DNA from: Streptomyces sp. Tue6028
GTDB taxonomy: Bacteria > Actinomycetota > Actinomycetes > Streptomycetales > Streptomycetaceae
Direction of reading: 5' to 3'
DNA length: 64,000 bases
NCBI RefSeq assembly: GCF_002300165.1
Contig: NZ_MLCE01000014.1
Coordinates: 163,011 to 227,010, forward strand
Below the pieces are notes generated by a model that did not search any database, was not told where the DNA came from, and saw only the letters and a program-made list of their open reading frames with translations. Positions 17,513 to 25,605 of the stretch are shown here, in pieces. Every line of letters starts with the position of its first letter. The stretch's first letter is position 1. A program made the translations under genes and the position numbers.

Positions 17513-18472
17513 CTACCGGCGGGAGGCGGCTCGGCCTCGCCGGTACAGGAGGATTCCGCCCCCCAGCAGGGCGGCGCTGGCGGCCGACGCCGCGAGGGTG
17601 CCCTCACTGCCCGTGTGCGCCAGCGATCCGCCCGGAGGAGGAGGCGTCTGCTCCTCGACGGGGGGCGGCGGGGTGAACGCCGGGGGTGTGGGCGGGGTGT
17701 ACGTCGGCGGAGTCGTCGCCGGCGGAGTCGACGGCGGAGTCACCGTCTTCGGAGGCGTGGTCTTCGGAGGCGTCGTCGTCGGCGGCGTGGTCTTCGGCGG
17801 CGTGGTCGTCGTCGGAGGTGTGGTCGTCGGCGGCGTCGTCGTCGGAGGCGTCGTCGTCGTCGGAGGTGTGGTCGTCGGAGGCGTGGTCGTCGGCGGAGTC
17901 GTCGGAGGCGTGTCCCCGTAGCCGCACTCGTTCCCGAAGACCGGGTTGAGCGCGGAGACCACGTCCACGGTGTTGCCGCAGGCGTTCACCGGCACGTCCA
18001 CCGGAACCTGGAACAGGCCGCCCGACAGGACGCCGGGCGATCCGGTGGTCTCCCCGTGCGCCGAGGAGCCGCTGTACGTGCCGGGCACCGCGCGCTCGAT
18101 GTCGTCCGGACCGTAGACGGAGTCGTCCGGACCGTAGACGGAGTCGTCGTGGTGCACGGGCTGCTGCGACACACCCGGCACACGCGACGTCCCGCTCGTT
18201 TCCGTCGAGCTGCTCGTTCCGCCCGAACCCGAGCCGTTGGCACAGGAGTTGCCGAAGGCCGGGTTGAGCAATGCGACCACGTCGACGGTGTTGCCGCAGG
18301 CGTTCACCGGTACGTTCACCGGAACCTGGACGTTGTTGCCCGAGGCGATGCCGGGCGAGTCCGCGGCGACCCCTTCCGCGCCCGCGTCGGCGAAAGCCGG
18401 GTTCCCGTACAGGGACACGATGCTCGTCGCGGCCGCGGCCACGACCATTCCCCTACTCAGAGTCTGTCGCAA
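17513..18472 (-). CDS. chp: Long chaplin, two chaplin domains, sortase-anchored
   Basis: 319 residues. Signal peptide to about 28, chaplin domain 1 at 30-79 (C59, C77), a linker with SVYGPDD twice (111-124), chaplin domain 2 at 140-184 (C165, C183), a Thr-Pro spacer at 187-280, then sorting signal LAHTG (284-288), hydrophobic segment 293-311 and basic tail RRGRAASRR. This is the ChpA/B/C architecture: class E sortase joins the Thr to peptidoglycan and short chaplins assemble on it. The start is TTG 18472 (MRQTLSRGM), matching the usual beginning of the family; ATG 18448 directly behind AGGGG is an alternative. By position it resembles chpA. Confidence 0.95.
   Translation of the reverse strand: MRQTLSRGMVVAAAATSIVSLYGNPAFADAGAEGVAADSPGIASGNNVQVPVNVPVNACGNTVDVVALLNPAFGNSCANGSGSGGTSSSTETSGTSRVPGVSQQPVHHDDSVYGPDDSVYGPDDIERAVPGTYSGSSAHGETTGSPGVLSGGLFQVPVDVPVNACGNTVDVVSALNPVFGNECGYGDTPPTTPPTTTPPTTTPPTTTTPPTTTPPTTTPPTTTTPPKTTPPTTTPPKTTPPKTVTPPSTPPATTPPTYTPPTPPAFTPPPPVEEQTPPPPGGSLAHTGSEGTLAASAASAALLGGGILLYRRGRAASRR
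18100..18148 (-). repeat. 21-base tandem repeat in chaplin linker
   Basis: The string beginning CGTCCGGACCGTAGACGG occurs twice head-to-tail, giving the repeated residues SVYGPDD in the linker between the two chaplin domains. Confidence 0.8.
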
Positions 18473-18579
18473 TCTCGTTGATCTTCCTGCTGGTAGAAGT
18501 GAGGAAGGCCGACCCCGGACGCGAAGAGGCAGTCCGAGGCCGGCCGCGGCTCAGCCGAGGCGGCCGAGCCGTCGCCGCG

Positions 18580-18813
18580 TCAGGTGTTGGCGCAGCCGTT
18601 GCCCAGCGCCGGGTTCAGCAGCCCGATGACGTCGACCGTGTCGCCGCACACGTTGAGGGGCACGTCCACGGGGACCTGGACCACGTTGCCCGACAGGACG
18701 CCGGGGGACTCGGCGGCGCCGCCCTGGGCACCGGAGTCGGCGAAGGCGGGGACGGCCATGCCCAGGGCCGCGATCGTGCCCGCGACGACTGCAGCGCTCT
18801 TCTTGAGCTTCAC
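18580..18813 (-). CDS. chp: Short chaplin
   Basis: 77 residues from GTG 18813, chosen for the AGAAGGGA ribosome site; an in-frame ATG at 18837 would add eight residues. Signal peptide KLKKSAAVVAGTIAALGMAVPAFA, then chaplin domain DSGAQGGAAESPGVLSGNVVQVPVDVPLNVCGDTVDVIGLLNPALGNGCANT with both cysteines. It sits between the long chaplin and the rodlins, the position of chpD in S. coelicolor. Expected product: secreted amyloid subunit of the aerial sheath. Confidence 0.95.
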   Translation of the reverse strand: MKLKKSAAVVAGTIAALGMAVPAFADSGAQGGAAESPGVLSGNVVQVPVDVPLNVCGDTVDVIGLLNPALGNGCANT

Positions 18814-19064
18814 GCACTTTCCCTTCTCTGCGGTCATGCCCGTTTGACGGCCGAAACCGAGCGAGCACAGCATGAACGGCTCGCACCATGACCTACGGAC
18901 TGCAAACGAGCGACAGCGGGGCGAAGAAACTGCGAAACCCGGTCGGCTTGTTAATTCACTCGAATCGCCCGCACCGAATACGCACGAAAACTTCACATCG
19001 GAAGAAACGCTTCTCCCGGCTGGTTCGAATATCTCGCCGCCTACGGCGGGAAAGCACGGAAAGA

Positions 19065-19100
19065 CCCGGGCCGACCGCATGACGCGGCACTCGGCCCGAG
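19065..19100 (-). terminator. Hairpin behind the leftward rodlin
   Basis: CTCGGGCCGA and TCGGCCCGGG pair around a 16-base loop and are followed by TCTTTCC on the minus strand, 18 bases past the rodlin stop. The rest of 18814-19117 is the AT-richer upstream region of the chaplin and contains no gene. Confidence 0.6.
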
Positions 19101-19117
19101 CCTCCCGTGAACAGTCG

Positions 19118-19534
19118 TCAGCTGTTGGTGGCGCCGCTGCCGGAAGCCACCGGGATGTTGTCCAGGATGTGCGAGAGCGGCTCGTCGCCCTTGGCCTGGG
19201 TGGAGTTCTCGGCGCACTGCTGGTTCTGCGGGGCCGACAGCACCGGCACGTCCTGGACGGCGGTGACGGGCACCAGGACACCCACGACCGAACCCACGTT
19301 GGCCTTGGCGGGAAGGCCCACACACAGCTTGTTCAGGTCGCCCTGGGCGAGGGAGAGCTGCGGGCTCTGGTCGCCCTGGGTGACGCCGTTGCCGTAGGTC
19401 TGCTCGGCACCGGTCCCCTGGGTCGTGGTGACGCCGTCGTCGTTCCCGATCGCCAGCGCCTGCGGGGCGGCCGTCGCCGAGACACCGACGACGGAAGCCG
19501 CGACCGCCGCCGCGGCCATTGCCTTCTTGAGCAT
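19118..19534 (-). CDS. rdlA: Rodlin (leftward)
   Basis: Rodlins organise chaplin fibrils into the paired rodlets on aerial hyphae and spores. 138 residues: signal peptide MLKKAMAAAAVAASVVGVSATAAPQALA, then IGNDDGVTTTQGTGAEQTYGNGVTQGDQSPQLSLAQGDLNKLCVGLPAKANVGSVVGVLVPVTAVQDVPVLSAPQNQQCAENSTQAKGDEPLSHILDNIPVASGSGATNS. Two cysteines are present. ATG 19534 lies close to GGAG with AAGGA further back. It is divergent from the next rodlin, as rdlA and rdlB are in S. coelicolor; it is the most divergent of the three here. Confidence 0.93.
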   Translation of the reverse strand: MLKKAMAAAAVAASVVGVSATAAPQALAIGNDDGVTTTQGTGAEQTYGNGVTQGDQSPQLSLAQGDLNKLCVGLPAKANVGSVVGVLVPVTAVQDVPVLSAPQNQQCAENSTQAKGDEPLSHILDNIPVASGSGATNS

Positions 19535-19784
19535 TACTCCGGTCCTTTCCTGGCAGAGAGCAGGTATTCCTGCTCCCACATCAACCGGCGTCGACGCGAT
19601 TGGTTTCGTCCCGTCACCCGGATGGTGCGTTCAGGGTTGCGGAATTCACGGAACCTCTGGCCCGAGGACTCGGCGAAGACGCAACCCGTATGGGCCATTG
19701 GGGTGAACCGGAGCAACCATGTGGGCCGGTTCCAGTTGTCCAGAACGCTCCGGTGTACGGGGTTACTCCAGAAGGGATCAGCAA
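19535..19784. promoter_or_regulatory. Divergent rodlin promoter region
   Basis: 250 bases between two divergent rodlin starts, so it must hold both promoters. I could not place -10/-35 elements with confidence. Ribosome site AGAAGGGA is clear before GTG 19785. Confidence 0.5.
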
Positions 19785-20198
19785 GTGATCAAGAAGGTTA
19801 TGGCCGCCGCGGCGGTCGCCGCTTCCGTCGTCGGAGCCACGGCTGCCGCCGCGCCGCAGGCGCTGGCGATCGGGAACGACGACGGTGTCACCACGACCCA
19901 GGGCACCGACTCCGCGCAGAACTACGGCAACCAGGCCACCTCCGGCAACATGAGCCCCCAGATGGCGCTCGTGCAGGGCTCGCTGAACAAGCCCTGCATC
20001 GGCCTGCCGGTCAAGGGCAACGTCGGCTCGGTCGTCGGTCTCGTCCCGATCACCGCCGTCCAGGACGTCCCGGTCCTGTCTGCCCCGCAGAACCAGCAGT
20101 GCACGGAGAACTCCACCCAGGCCAAGGGCGACGAGCCGCTCTCGCACATCCTGGACAACATCCCGGTCCTGTCGGGCAACGGCGCCTCCGGCAGCTGA
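19785..20198 (+). CDS. rdlB: Rodlin (rightward, first copy)
   Basis: 137 residues from GTG 19785 behind GAAGGGA: signal peptide MIKKVMAAAAVAASVVGATAAAAPQALA, mature IGNDDGVTTTQGTDSAQNYGNQATSGNMSPQMALVQGSLNKPCIGLPVKGNVGSVVGLVPITAVQDVPVLSAPQNQQCTENSTQAKGDEPLSHILDNIPVLSGNGASGS. Very close to the next rodlin, with identical last ~50 residues apart from one change (GASGS/GATGS). Role: rodlet-layer formation with chaplins. Confidence 0.93.
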   Translation: MIKKVMAAAAVAASVVGATAAAAPQALAIGNDDGVTTTQGTDSAQNYGNQATSGNMSPQMALVQGSLNKPCIGLPVKGNVGSVVGLVPITAVQDVPVLSAPQNQQCTENSTQAKGDEPLSHILDNIPVLSGNGASGS

Positions 20199-20215
20199 CC
20201 TTCCGGCACCGCGCA

Positions 20216-20248
20216 CAGCGGGCCGCCGGGTGTCCCGGCGGCCCGCTG
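20216..20248 (+). terminator. Hairpin behind first rightward rodlin
   Basis: CAGCGGGCCGCCGGG pairs with CCCGGCGGCCCGCTG around a three-base loop, 17 bases after the rodlin stop. Closely similar to the hairpin after the next rodlin, so gene and terminator were probably duplicated together. Confidence 0.75.
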
Positions 20249-20402
20249 CCGCTGTCGGCTCCATGACGACAGCGGCACCGGCACTCGGATCCCTCAGACC
20301 CCTTGGGCCGTTCGGTGCACACGCAGCAACCGGACGGCCCGCACCAGAGTTGATCATTACGCGGCTCCGCACCGGAGTCCGCTCTCCGAAAGGGCAACGA
20401 AC

Positions 20403-20813
20403 ATGAAGAAGCTGTGGGCGACCGCGGCCATTGCCGCTTCTCTCGCCGGCGTCTCGGCTGCCGCCGCGCCGCAGGCGCTGGCGATCGGGAACGACGACGG
20501 TGTCACCACCACCCAGGGCACCAACTCCACGCAGTCCTACGGCAACCAGGCCACGAACGGCGACCTGAGCCCCCAGCTCTCGCTGGTGCAGGGCTCGCTG
20601 AACAAGCCCTGTGTGGGCCTGCCCGCCAAGGCCAACGTCGGTTCCGTCGTCGGCGCGATCCCGATCACCGCCGTCCAGGACGTCCCGGTCCTGTCTGCCC
20701 CGCAGAACCAGCAGTGCACGGAGAACTCCACCCAGGCCAAGGGCGACGAGCCGCTCTCGCACATCCTGGACAACATCCCGGTCCTGTCGGGCAACGGCGC
20801 CACCGGCAGCTGA
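20403..20813 (+). CDS. Rodlin (rightward, second copy)
   Basis: 136 residues from ATG 20403 (AAAGGG ten bases upstream): signal peptide MKKLWATAAIAASLAGVSAAAAPQALA, mature IGNDDGVTTTQGTNSTQSYGNQATNGDLSPQLSLVQGSLNKPCVGLPAKANVGSVVGAIPITAVQDVPVLSAPQNQQCTENSTQAKGDEPLSHILDNIPVLSGNGATGS. A third rodlin beside an rdlA/rdlB-like pair. Its leader differs from the neighbour while the mature ends are nearly identical, consistent with duplication followed by divergence at the 5' end or gene conversion at the 3' end. Confidence 0.93.
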   Translation: MKKLWATAAIAASLAGVSAAAAPQALAIGNDDGVTTTQGTNSTQSYGNQATNGDLSPQLSLVQGSLNKPCVGLPAKANVGSVVGAIPITAVQDVPVLSAPQNQQCTENSTQAKGDEPLSHILDNIPVLSGNGATGS

Positions 20814-20829
20814 CCTCCCGGTACCGCGG

Positions 20830-20861
20830 ACAGCGGGCCGCCCTTCGGGGCGGCCCGCTGT
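20830..20861 (+). terminator. Hairpin behind last rodlin
   Basis: ACAGCGGGCCGCCC pairs with GGGCGGCCCGCTGT around a short loop (ttcg), 17 bases after the rodlin stop. It stands between convergent genes and can serve both. Confidence 0.8.
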
Positions 20862-20908
20862 TCCCGTGTGCGGGGACCGGCCGCTCCCCGTGTCGGCACG
20901 AGGGCCGC

Positions 20909-22828
20909 TCAGCTCCGGTAGAGCTCCTCGATGTCCGCGGCGTACGCCGTGGTGACCGCGTGCCGCTTCACCTTCAGCGATGGGGTGAGCAGACCGTTGT
21001 CCTCGGTGAACTCGCCCGCCACCAGGGCGAAGCGGCGGATCGACTCGGCCCGGGAGACCGCCGCGTTGGCGTGGTCCACGGCCTTCTGGACGTCGGCGCG
21101 CATCCGGGGGTCCGCGACGACGTCGGACAGCGGGGTGTCCGCGGGCAGTTTGCGCACGGCGAGCCAGTGGGCGAGGGACTCGGCGTCGAGGGTGATCAGG
21201 GCCGCGACGTACGGGCGGTTGTCGCCGACGACGACGCACTGGCCGACGGGCGAGCGGCTGCGCAGCCGGTCCTCCAGGACGGCGGGCGAGACGTTCTTGC
21301 CGCCGGAGGTGACGAGGATGTCCTTCTTGCGGCCGGTGATGGTGAGGTAGCCGTCCTCGTCCAGGGCACCGAGGTCGCCGGTGGCGAACCAGTCGTCGGT
21401 GAGGACGGCGTCGGTGGCGGCCGGATTGTTCCAGTAGGAGCCGAAGACGATGCCGCCCTTGATGAGGACCTCGCCGTCGTCGGCGATGCGCACCGCGGTG
21501 CCCGGGACCGGCAGGCCGACCGTGCCGGGGCGGGGTTCGAGGGGCGGGACGATGGTGGCGGCCGCGGAGGTCTCGGTGAGGCCGTACCCCTCGTAGACGA
21601 TGATTCCGGCCGCGTAGAAGAACAGGTTGAGGTTGCGGTCGAGCGGGGAGCCGCCGCTGATGGCGTAGCGGGCCCGGCCGCCCAGTTCCTTGCGGATACG
21701 GCGGTAGACGAGCAGGTCGTACAGCGCCCAGGCGGCGTACAGGCCGGGACCGGGGCCCTTGCCCACGCCCAGGAACTTGTTCAGGTAGGCCTCGCCGAAA
21801 CGGACGCCGATGCGGTCGGCACGGTCGAAGGAGGCTCCCCGGCCGATCTTCTCGGCCGTGGCCCGCCCGGTGTCGTGGATCTTCTCGAAGAGGTACGGGA
21901 CGCCGACGAGGAAGGTCGGGCGGAACTGCCGGAGCGCGGGCCGGAGTTCGTCCGGCTTGATGCTCGGGCAGTGACCCAGTTCGATGCGCGCCATGAGGCA
22001 GGCGATCTGGAGGGTGCGGCCCAGGATGTGGGCGAGGGGCAGGAAGAGGAGGGTCGAGGCCGTCTGGCCGGTGACCTCCTTGAAGACGGGGTGCAGCAGC
22101 TCGACCGTGTTGGCGGCCTCGGCGTGCAGATTGGCGTGGGTGAGGACGCAGCCCTTGGGTTGCCCGGTGGTCCCGGAGGTGTAGCAGACGGTCGCGACGG
22201 TGTCGGGGGTCAGCGCGGCGCGCCGTTTGGCCACCTCCTCGTCGGCGATGTCCCGCCCCAGGGCGGTGAGTTCGCCGAGCGCGTCGGCGTCCAGCCGCCA
22301 CACGCGCGGGGGTTCGGGGTGCCGTGCCGTGCCGGTGGCCACGGTGTCCGCGTTCTGGTCGGTCTCGACGACGGCGAACCGGGCGCCCGAGTCCCGGACG
22401 ATCCACTCCACCTGCTCGGCCGACGAGGTCGCGTAGACGGGGACGGTCTGGCCGCCGGCCGCCCAGACGGCGAAGTCGAGGACCGTCCACTCGTAACGGG
22501 TGCGGGACATCACCGCGACGCGGCCGCCCGGCTCCAGGCCCGCCGCGATCAGGCCCTTGGCGGCATCGGTGACCTCGCGGGCGAAGGCAGCCGCGGTCAC
22601 CGGCCGCCACACGCCCTTCTCCGCGCGGCGCAGGACGACCGCGTCGGGGGCCTCGGCCGCGTTGGTGAAGGGCAGGTCGGCGGTGCTGCCGGTGGCGGGG
22701 GCCGGGGCGAGGCGTGCGGCACGCGCTTCGCGGACCGTGCCGTCCTCGTCCCGGACCAGTTCCACCCTGCTGCGGTCCGCCAGGTCGGCGCGCCGCTTCG
22801 CCCGTTTCAGATCCTTGCGTACGCCCAT
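20909..22828 (-). CDS. Long-chain fatty-acid-CoA ligase-like AMP-forming synthetase
   Basis: 639 residues of the ANL superfamily, FadD15/long-chain type; activates a carboxylic acid (probably a fatty acid) with ATP and joins it to CoA. Visible motifs: P-loop YTSGTTGQPKG, LPLAHILGR, A5 EGYGLTETSA, TGDLGALDEDGYLTITGRKKDILVTSGGKNVSP, and a C-terminal lysine in LTPSLKVKRHAV. N-terminal MGVRKDLKRAKRRADLAD is basic. Single gene convergent with the last rodlin. Substrate chain length cannot be told from sequence. Confidence 0.92.
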   Translation of the reverse strand: MGVRKDLKRAKRRADLADRSRVELVRDEDGTVREARAARLAPAPATGSTADLPFTNAAEAPDAVVLRRAEKGVWRPVTAAAFAREVTDAAKGLIAAGLEPGGRVAVMSRTRYEWTVLDFAVWAAGGQTVPVYATSSAEQVEWIVRDSGARFAVVETDQNADTVATGTARHPEPPRVWRLDADALGELTALGRDIADEEVAKRRAALTPDTVATVCYTSGTTGQPKGCVLTHANLHAEAANTVELLHPVFKEVTGQTASTLLFLPLAHILGRTLQIACLMARIELGHCPSIKPDELRPALRQFRPTFLVGVPYLFEKIHDTGRATAEKIGRGASFDRADRIGVRFGEAYLNKFLGVGKGPGPGLYAAWALYDLLVYRRIRKELGGRARYAISGGSPLDRNLNLFFYAAGIIVYEGYGLTETSAAATIVPPLEPRPGTVGLPVPGTAVRIADDGEVLIKGGIVFGSYWNNPAATDAVLTDDWFATGDLGALDEDGYLTITGRKKDILVTSGGKNVSPAVLEDRLRSRSPVGQCVVVGDNRPYVAALITLDAESLAHWLAVRKLPADTPLSDVVADPRMRADVQKAVDHANAAVSRAESIRRFALVAGEFTEDNGLLTPSLKVKRHAVTTAYAADIEELYRS

Positions 22829-23009
22829 GACGGCTCCCGGTCGGGGGGACTTGCTCGAAGTACTTACTCCGGAGTCAACTTACTCAGGCGTAACGGAAAT
22901 TCAATGGGTTGCGCACGGTCGATGAACCGGGCCGGCCGGACGGCGGCGGACGCCCGCCGTCCAGCCCTGTGGGGGACGTCCCCCGGTCCGCCCTCCAGGG
23001 CCGCTCTGC

Positions 23010-24590
23010 TCAGCCCTTCAGCCGGTTCGCCTGCTCGACCGCGGTCGCCAGCCCGCGTACCGCCGGGTCCTCGGAGTCGTCGGCGAGCCGGTCGGCGCGG
23101 GTGGCGAGTTCGCCGAGCGGAAGCGCGCCGGGCAGGGCGTCGAACCGAGTGTCGCCCGCGCGCAGACCGTCGGCGAAGTAGGCGGCCACGGCGGCGACCT
23201 GGAGGGAGCGGTCGGCCGTCCACAGGTCGCCGTCGAGGGAACCGGCCTCCAGCAGTCCGGACTCCTCGTGCGGGACGCGGGTGTCGGGGTCCAGCCAGCG
23301 GACGCTCGCGGTGGCGAGGTGGCCCGAGGCGCCGGGGCGGGTGCGGACGGCGTAGAGCGCGGTGACCGTGTGGCCGGGACCGACCTCGCCGCCGTCGACC
23401 CGGTCGTCGCGGAAGTCCTCGTCGGCCACCGCGCGATCGTCGTAGCCGATGAGCCGGAACTGCTCGACCGTCTGCGGGTCGAAGGCGACCTGCGCCTTGG
23501 CGTCGCGGGCCGTCAGGTCGATGTTCCGCGGGAGCTGGTCGCAGAAGACGGTACGGGCTTCGTCGCGGTCCGAGACGTACACCGTGTGCCCGTCGCCCCT
23601 GTCGGCGAGACGCTCCATGAGGGCGTCGCCGTAGTCGCTGCCGACCCCGACGCCGAACAGGGTGATGCCGTGCTCGCGACGGGCGTCGGAGATGTGCTCC
23701 AGGATGCTGTCGGCGTCCGTGTCGCCGGTGTTGGCGAGAGCGTCCGAGATGAGCACGACCCGGTTGGTGGCGCCCTCGCGCAGGCCCTCGACCGCCGTCT
23801 CGTAGCCCCGGTCCACGCCGGCGCCGAGGTTGGTCGAGTCCGTCGGCTCCAGGCTGCCGATCGCGTCGTGGACGCGGCCCCGGTGGTCGCCGAGGCGGGT
23901 CGTCGGCAGGACGGTCTCCGCCTTGTCGCTGAAGGTGACCAGGGCGACGGAGTCGTCGTCGCGCAGCCGGTCCGTCATCACGTCGAGGGAGTCCTTGGCC
24001 AGGTCGAGGCGGCCGGGCTCGGCCATGGAGCCGGAGATGTCGATGACGAAGGTGAGGGCGGCGGGCGGCCGTTCCCGCTCGTCCTCGGCGGCGCGGGTGG
24101 CGAGGCCGACGCGGACGAGTGACCAGCGCTCGTCGTCGGTGCGGGCGCCGTCGACGGTGACGGTGAAGCCGTTGCCGTCGGGGCGCCGGTAGTCCTGGCG
24201 GAAGCTGTTGACGAATTCCTCGGGTCGGACGGTGGAGGGGTCCGGGACCCTGCCGCCCGCGAGGGTGCGGCGGGCGTAGCCGTAGGAGGCGGTGTCGACG
24301 TCCAGGGCGAAGGTGGAGAGGTAGTCGGGGGACGGTGCGATCTCCCGGTCGGGCGCCCCGGTCTGTTCGCCCTCCTGGGCGCCCTGGGCGTCGCCCGTGG
24401 GCCGGTCGGGGGCGGGCAGCGGGAGGGTGCGCCCGCCGGACTTGTCGGCGTGGTCCGCCGAGTTGCTGCCGTCGCTCGCGCTGCATCCCGTCAGCAGGAC
24501 GGCGCCCGCGGCCGTCAGCGCGAGCAGGGTGCCGCGCAGCCGGCGGCCTCCCGCGGCCCGTGTGCGTATCCGTGTCAGGTGCATCCCCAT
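23010..24590 (-). CDS. VWA-domain lipoprotein (YfbK-like)
   Basis: 526 residues. Lipoprotein signal RLRGTLLALTAAGAVLLTGCSAS with lipobox cysteine at about C36, Asp/Gly-rich spacer, then a YfbK-type region (LSTFALDVDTASYGYARRTLAGGRVPDPSTVRPEEFVNSFRQDYRRP) and a von Willebrand A domain. The MIDAS motif is TFVIDISGSMAEPG (D184, S186, S188), followed by IGSLEPTDSTNLGAGVDRGYE and VVLISDALANTGDTD. The C-terminal half resembles the DUF3520 tail of this family. It should sit on the outer face of the membrane and bind a partner through the metal site. ATG 24590 or the in-frame ATG 24584 may be the start. Confidence 0.88.
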   Translation of the reverse strand: MGMHLTRIRTRAAGGRRLRGTLLALTAAGAVLLTGCSASDGSNSADHADKSGGRTLPLPAPDRPTGDAQGAQEGEQTGAPDREIAPSPDYLSTFALDVDTASYGYARRTLAGGRVPDPSTVRPEEFVNSFRQDYRRPDGNGFTVTVDGARTDDERWSLVRVGLATRAAEDERERPPAALTFVIDISGSMAEPGRLDLAKDSLDVMTDRLRDDDSVALVTFSDKAETVLPTTRLGDHRGRVHDAIGSLEPTDSTNLGAGVDRGYETAVEGLREGATNRVVLISDALANTGDTDADSILEHISDARREHGITLFGVGVGSDYGDALMERLADRGDGHTVYVSDRDEARTVFCDQLPRNIDLTARDAKAQVAFDPQTVEQFRLIGYDDRAVADEDFRDDRVDGGEVGPGHTVTALYAVRTRPGASGHLATASVRWLDPDTRVPHEESGLLEAGSLDGDLWTADRSLQVAAVAAYFADGLRAGDTRFDALPGALPLGELATRADRLADDSEDPAVRGLATAVEQANRLKG

Positions 24591-24741
24591 GCTGCCCCCT
24601 CGGTGAGCGGCCGTGTGTGGGCCGACGTCTGTGACTGTGACGGCCGAGGGGGCCGGGACGTGCGCTCCGGGGGGTTGCGGATGGATCTCGAAGCGGCCAC
24701 GACGGGGGGCCTTCGAGACCGGTGGGTGATCCTCCGGAGAC

Positions 24742-25605
24742 CTAGGACACGATGTCCTTGCGCCGGAAACCGCGGAAGGCCAGCGCGAACAGCACGAGCG
24801 CGTACGTTATGGAAATCGCCGTGCCCTGGATCATGCCGCTCCACTCCGGGGTCGGCTGGACGGCGTCGGCCCACGCGAACTGCCAGTGCGCGGGAAGGAA
24901 GTCACGCCAGTGGCCGAGGGCGGTGACGGCGTCCAGGACGTTGCCCACGATCGTCAGGCCGACCGCGCCGCCGACCGCGCCGAGCGGAGCGTCCGTCTTC
25001 GTCGACAGCCAGAACGCGAGGCCCGCGGTGACGAGTTGGGACACGAAGACATAGGCGATCACCACGAGGAGCCGCTGGGTCGCGGTGCCCGCGGGGAGCG
25101 CGCCGCCGGTGGGGATCTCCAGCGGTCCCCAGCCGTAGGCGGCGGTGCCCACCGCGATCGCGACGACCGGCAGCAGGATCATCGCGGCAAGGCTGAGGCC
25201 GAGGGCGACGACGAGTTTGGACCACAGCAGCCGGGCCCGGGGCACGGGCGCGGCCAGCAGATAGCGCAGCGACGACCAGCTCGCCTCGGAAGCGATCGTG
25301 TCCCCGCAGAACAGGGCGACCGGGATCACCAGGAGGAAGCCCGCGGACACGAACAGGTTCACCGCGGCGAAGTTGGCGCCGGACGCGGTGGCCGTGTCCA
25401 TGAGCGTGACCTGGCCGTTGCGCGAGCCCGGGTCGCCGCCGATCGCGAACGCCACGACCAGGACGAAGGGCAGCGCCGCGAGGATCGCCCCCATCACGAG
25501 GGTGCGGCGCCGCTTCAGCTGCCGGATCAGTTCGACGCGCAGCGGCAGGGTGCGCCGGGCACGGTACCCGTCGGCCGTCTCGCCGCGCTCGACGAGCGTG
25601 CTCAT
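24742..25605 (-). CDS. ABC-2-type transporter permease
   Basis: 287 residues with six hydrophobic segments (about 38-58, 84-102, 135-160, 180-200, 213-235, 260-280), typical of ABC-2 export permeases: RQLKRRRTLVMGAILAALPFVLVVAF ... SEASWSSLRYLLAAPVPRARLLWSKLVVALGLSLAAM. It is translationally coupled (ATGA) to the hydrolase-ATPase fusion upstream and ends FRRKDIVS. Together they should form one exporter whose ATPase subunit carries an extra hydrolase domain. Confidence 0.88.
   Translation of the reverse strand: MSTLVERGETADGYRARRTLPLRVELIRQLKRRRTLVMGAILAALPFVLVVAFAIGGDPGSRNGQVTLMDTATASGANFAAVNLFVSAGFLLVIPVALFCGDTIASEASWSSLRYLLAAPVPRARLLWSKLVVALGLSLAAMILLPVVAIAVGTAAYGWGPLEIPTGGALPAGTATQRLLVVIAYVFVSQLVTAGLAFWLSTKTDAPLGAVGGAVGLTIVGNVLDAVTALGHWRDFLPAHWQFAWADAVQPTPEWSGMIQGTAISITYALVLFALAFRGFRRKDIVS

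Noticed and set aside
17513..17920. Separate repeat element in Thr-Pro codons
   Set aside because: It is the spacer of the long chaplin, in frame, directly before the LAHTG sorting signal.
19614..23365. Very long open frames on both strands over rodlins and the AMP-ligase
   Set aside because: They cross several real genes with clear families and show composition-biased, domain-free products.
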